This document shows, one piece after another, positions 61,001 through 64,000 of a stretch of 64,000 bases of DNA (the first letter of the stretch is position 1; every line of letters begins with the position of its first letter). The notes under the pieces are model-generated. The model saw only the letters and a program-made list of their open reading frames with translations. It had not been told where the DNA came from and ran no database searches. The stretch covers positions 27,813 to 91,812 of the forward strand of contig NZ_JANQOY010000080.1 in NCBI RefSeq assembly GCF_028285565.1, given 5' to 3'. The translations under genes were made by a program, and so were the position numbers. Source of the stretch: Acaryochloris sp. IP29b_bin.148 (GTDB lineage: Bacteria; Cyanobacteriota; Cyanobacteriia; Thermosynechococcales; Thermosynechococcaceae).

Positions 61001-61783
61001 ATGAGTGCATTGAGCCAGTTTTACACCGATTTCAAAACCAAGAACCGTGAGGTTGCCCTCAAAGCCGGTGAAAATCTGTTGCGCCAATTAGAGCGCATCA
61101 TTCAATCTGCGTCCCTGGTGGGAAACTCGACGTTCTTTGATCCTGCTCAGTTTGAATGGGTCAAAACCTTCGAGGATAATTGGCAGGTAATTCGCAAGGA
61201 ATTAGATGAAATTCTCAAATATCGGGATGACCTCCCTAATTTCCAAGATATTTCCCCCGATCAGTACAACATCACCAATGATCAGCGCTGGAAAACTTTT
61301 TTCTTCTATGCATACGGGGTGACGGCAGAGCAAAACTGTCGTCTTTGCCCGGAAACAGCAAAATTGTTGTCCAGTATTCCCGGGGTTAAGACGGCTTTTT
61401 TCTCAATTTTGCTGCCAAAAAAGCAAATCCCACCCCATCGCGGCCCCTTTAATGGCGTTCTACGCTACCATTTGGGACTGATCATTCCCGAGGCTGCTTC
61501 AGACTGCGGGATTCGGGTGGGAGAAGACGTCCGCCATTGGCAAGAAGGCAAAAGCCTTGTGTTCGATGACTCCTTTGAGCATGAAGCCTGGAATAATACC
61601 GATGAAGTTCGGGTGGTCCTTTTTGTCGATATTGTTCGTCCCCTCAAATTCCCTGCTTCTCTACTGAATCAATTCATTATCCAGTTGATTGCCTGGTCTC
61701 CTTATATCAAAGATGCAGAGACCAATCAAAAGAAATGGGACCAGCGCTTACAAGGGCTGTTCAAATCGAAAACGAATTCATAA
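61001..61783 (+). CDS. Aspartyl/asparaginyl beta-hydroxylase family protein 3
   Basis: A 260-residue AspH-family paralog. Metal His in GVLRYHLGLIIP and FDDSFEHEAWN, followed by VRVVLFVDIVRP; CxxC motif CRLCPETAKL. The N-terminal MSALSQFYTDFKTKNREVAL aligns with paralog 1. It begins 73 bp after paralog 2 and ends 13 bp before the second FAAL gene. Each copy retains all metal-binding residues, so all three should be active. Confidence 0.87.
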   Translation: MSALSQFYTDFKTKNREVALKAGENLLRQLERIIQSASLVGNSTFFDPAQFEWVKTFEDNWQVIRKELDEILKYRDDLPNFQDISPDQYNITNDQRWKTFFFYAYGVTAEQNCRLCPETAKLLSSIPGVKTAFFSILLPKKQIPPHRGPFNGVLRYHLGLIIPEAASDCGIRVGEDVRHWQEGKSLVFDDSFEHEAWNNTDEVRVVLFVDIVRPLKFPASLLNQFIIQLIAWSPYIKDAETNQKKWDQRLQGLFKSKTNS

Positions 61784-61796
61784 TCCTCTAGTCAGG

Positions 61797-63677
61797 ATGG
61801 AGTATAACGTGGCTGAAACAACCAATTGGGATGCCAAGGTCGAAGGAACCTGTCCGCCAAAGGTGGACAGTTTGGTGGGTTTACTTCGCTATCGAGCGGC
61901 GCACCAGCCTGACCATCAAGGCTTTACCTTTTTAGTCGACGGTGAAGACGAAACCCTCCATCTCACCTATGCGGAGCTGGATGCCAAGGCCCGTGCGATC
62001 GCAGCTGCGTTACAGTCTGCCTGCCAACCGGGTGATCGCGCCCTATTGGTCTATCAGCCCGGATTAGAATATGTCGCTGCCTTCTTTGGCTGCCTCTATG
62101 CAGGCGTCACGGCGGTCCCCATTTATCCCCCCCGCCCCAATCGTTCTCTGATGCGCTTGCAAAGTGTGATCGCAGACTCCCAAGCCATTTTTGCCCTGAC
62201 CACCTCCCAAATCCTGTCAAAACTGGAACGACAGCTGATTGATGCGGCAGAACTCAACACGCTCAAGTGGTTAGCGACGGACAGCCTCAGCGTCACTAAA
62301 CCGCGCCAAGCCTGGCAAGAGCTGCATCCCCAGGGACAAGACTTAGCCTTTCTCCAATACACCTCTGGCTCGACGGCAACTCCCAAAGGAGTGATGATCA
62401 CCCATCACAACCTCTTGCAGAATCTGGCACTGATTCATCAGTGCTATGAGCATCGTTCGGATAGTCAAGGGGTCATCTGGCTGCCACCCTACCACGACAT
62501 GGGCTTGATCGGCGGAATTTTGCAGCCTTTATACGGGGGATTCCCTGTGGCGCTGATGTCTCCCTTTATGTTTTTGCAGAGTCCGATTCGCTGGCTGCAA
62601 GCCATCTCTCGCTATCGAGCCACCACCAGTGGGGGACCCAATTTTGCCTATGATTTATGTTTGCGCAAGATCAAGCCAGAACAGATTGAAACCCTAGATC
62701 TCAGTTCCTGGCGGGTGGCCTTTAATGGTGCGGAACCCATCAGTGCTCAAACCCTCGAAGACTTTTCCACCAAATTTGCGCCCTGTGGATTTCGTCCGGA
62801 AGCCTTTTTTCCCTGCTATGGTCTAGCAGAGGCCACCCTGATCGTTTCAGGGGGACAGAGAAAGGCCCCACCTACTTTAAAAACCGTACAAGGTTCCGCT
62901 CTGGAACAACATCAAGTGGTCTCTGCATTGTCTAGTGACTCCGATGCCCGCACGTTAGTGGGCTGTGGGACAGCGCTAAAGGGGCAGGACATCATCATTG
63001 CTAATCCTGAAACACTTTGTCAATGCTCAGCCGAAGAAGTCGGCGAAATTTGGGTTTCTGGGGACAGCATTGCCCAAGGCTATTGGCGACAGTCGGATAT
63101 GTCTGCCGAAACCTTTCAGGCTTACTTGGCCGATACGGGCGCTGGACCGTTTTTGCGAACAGGAGACTACGGTTTCCTAGCTGAGGGAGAGCTGTACGTA
63201 ACGGGCCGTCTAAAGGATGTCATTATCATCAATGGTCGAAATCATTATCCTCAAGATATTGAATGGACTGTGATTCAAAGCTATCCTGGCATTCGACCCA
63301 ATTGTGCGGCAGCGTTCTCGATTACGGTAGAGAGTGAAGAGCAATTGGTGGTCGTGGCGGAACTAGAGCGAAACTACATTAACCGCTATCAAAAGAACGG
63401 TAAAAAGCCCACAGCCCATCCTCCCCAAATGAAAGAGTTCGTACCAGCGACAACGCTCACGACTGACTCAGAACCCGATCGTGTAGAAAAGGAGATTCTG
63501 ACGCAAATTCGCCGGGCTGTTGCCAAGGATCATGATCTACAAATTCATACACTGCTGCTGCTCAAGCCTGGTACCATTCCCAAAACCTCTAGTGGTAAGA
63601 TTCAGCGGTTTACCTGTAAAGCTAAATTTTTGGACGGTGTTTTGGAAAGTGTGGCGCAGAGCGCTCCCCGTCGTTAA
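61797..63677 (+). CDS. Fatty acyl-AMP ligase (FAAL) family adenylating enzyme 2
   Basis: A 626-residue FAAL. Motifs are YTSGSTATPKGVMITHHNL, PPYHDMGLIGGILQPLYGG, CYGLAEATLIVSGG and RTGDYGFLAEGELYVTGRLK, with the catalytic Lys in PKTSSGKIQRF. It retains the usual FAAL AVPIYPPRPNRSL segment, unlike the first copy. Start: ATG 61797 is used; GTG 61809 has a better Shine-Dalgarno (GGAG, six bases upstream) and would remove four residues. The C-terminus has a Pro/Thr insertion (about 545-570) absent from copy 1. Activated acid probably goes to a carrier protein outside the window. Confidence 0.9.
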   Translation: MEYNVAETTNWDAKVEGTCPPKVDSLVGLLRYRAAHQPDHQGFTFLVDGEDETLHLTYAELDAKARAIAAALQSACQPGDRALLVYQPGLEYVAAFFGCLYAGVTAVPIYPPRPNRSLMRLQSVIADSQAIFALTTSQILSKLERQLIDAAELNTLKWLATDSLSVTKPRQAWQELHPQGQDLAFLQYTSGSTATPKGVMITHHNLLQNLALIHQCYEHRSDSQGVIWLPPYHDMGLIGGILQPLYGGFPVALMSPFMFLQSPIRWLQAISRYRATTSGGPNFAYDLCLRKIKPEQIETLDLSSWRVAFNGAEPISAQTLEDFSTKFAPCGFRPEAFFPCYGLAEATLIVSGGQRKAPPTLKTVQGSALEQHQVVSALSSDSDARTLVGCGTALKGQDIIIANPETLCQCSAEEVGEIWVSGDSIAQGYWRQSDMSAETFQAYLADTGAGPFLRTGDYGFLAEGELYVTGRLKDVIIINGRNHYPQDIEWTVIQSYPGIRPNCAAAFSITVESEEQLVVVAELERNYINRYQKNGKKPTAHPPQMKEFVPATTLTTDSEPDRVEKEILTQIRRAVAKDHDLQIHTLLLLKPGTIPKTSSGKIQRFTCKAKFLDGVLESVAQSAPRR

Positions 63678-64000
63678 ACGAAAAAGTCGAATCTTGGAAC
63701 TTTTCACGGTAGCAATCCAGTCAAGAACTACACCCTGATTTGATGGAATCACGGTTTTATTTAGCATGAACTCGCCCTCAAATGAGCAACTTTGATCACC
63801 CTTTGTGAACATCGTCCGAGCTATAACTCCATCAAGGCAGTCAGGTCTCTTGTAAGTCATCGAGGTTCGTAGAAATTCAATGAGAGGTTAAACCCTTTCT
63901 CAGAATGGGCCAATTGATTAATCTCTACATGCCACCTTGTTGCTGCTAAATAAATCTTTTATGATGAACCGAAGTTTTAACTTAAATTCACAATTCGGTT
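63678..64000. other. Right-edge gene-free region
   Basis: No gene was recognised. The reading MMNRSFNLNSQFG beginning at 63961 is open to the window edge and could start a truncated gene, but it lacks a Shine-Dalgarno. A minus-strand ORF at 63537-63860 overlaps the FAAL gene and is rejected. Confidence 0.45.

Noticed and set aside
63537..63860. Minus-strand ORF of 107 codons near the right edge
   Set aside because: Most of it lies over the end of the second FAAL gene and no domain is visible.
63961..64000. Possible gene start open to the window edge
   Set aside because: Thirteen codons without a Shine-Dalgarno; nothing can be concluded without more sequence.
1..64000. CRISPR arrays, tRNA and rRNA genes
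   Set aside because: No regularly spaced direct repeats, tRNA-like cloverleaf signatures or rRNA-like blocks were found on reading the intergenic regions; a tRNAscan or Infernal search would settle it.

Overview
The window looks like chromosomal DNA of a cyanobacterium. It carries ndhF and ndhD of the thylakoid NDH-1 complex, two CP12 Calvin-cycle regulators, a TLP40-like lumenal cyclophilin, a NnrU/Z-ISO-type membrane protein, a DUF2949 protein and several other cyanobacteria-type genes. The octamer GCGATCGC (HIP1), typical of cyanobacterial genomes, occurs dozens of times. Gene content and codon style are reminiscent of Acaryochloris, but that genus-level guess is inference and was not tested.

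Layout. 0-7 kb, minus strand: a signalling operon (REC-wHTH-Hpt-REC-REC-degenerate GGDEF regulator, PAS/GAF histidine kinase, single-domain receiver, AI-2E-family permease). 7.4-9.9 kb: a large acidic, repeat-containing membrane protein. 10-11.6 kb: two CP12 genes on either side of a fructosamine-kinase-like gene. 11.9-12.2 kb: a self-contained small-protein unit with a near-ideal NtcA-type promoter. 12.2-16.2 kb, plus: GT4 glycosyltransferase, LD-carboxypeptidase, YaaW-like, NnrU-like and an atypical thioredoxin. 16.4-20.2 kb: ndhF-ndhD and a terminator. 20.8-26.6 kb: CAP-domain protein, phosphodiester glycosidase, pentapeptide membrane protein, D-Ala-D-Ala dipeptidase, and a UDP-xylose pathway pair (ugd, uxs). 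27-32.5 kb, minus: a tightly coupled DUF4129-DUF4350-MoxR-DUF58 operon with two trailing genes. 32.6-45.2 kb: housekeeping genes (panD, thiL, lumenal PPIase, murI, EF-G-like GTPase, TPR protein, M16 peptidase, glyS, PBP4-type peptidase). 45.4-47.4 kb: a secreted repeat peptide, an orphan perfect hairpin and an IS200/IS605-type TnpB element. 47.4-48.6 kb: an M20 amidohydrolase.

The most notable region is 48.7-55.8 kb. It reads as a lasso-peptide biosynthetic cluster: PqqD-like RRE protein (B1), transglutaminase-like leader peptidase (B2), Fe(II)/2-oxoglutarate hydroxylase, asparagine-synthetase-like cyclase (C), a 44-residue precursor (A) not called by a length-limited gene search, an HprK-like kinase (K) and an ABC exporter (D). 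The precursor has the lasso leader pattern Y-x2-P-x-L-x3-G-x5-T-x and only one acidic residue in its core, which fixes the predicted ring acceptor. Having both a hydroxylase and a kinase in one cluster is unusual, and the precursor lacks the C-terminal Ser expected by known lasso kinases.

The second notable region is 57.4-63.7 kb: two fatty-acyl-AMP ligases bracket three tandem aspartyl/asparaginyl beta-hydroxylase paralogs, with no carrier protein in view. It looks like an incomplete lipid-activation and hydroxylation pathway that may continue past the right edge. No tRNA, rRNA or CRISPR array was recognised by eye.
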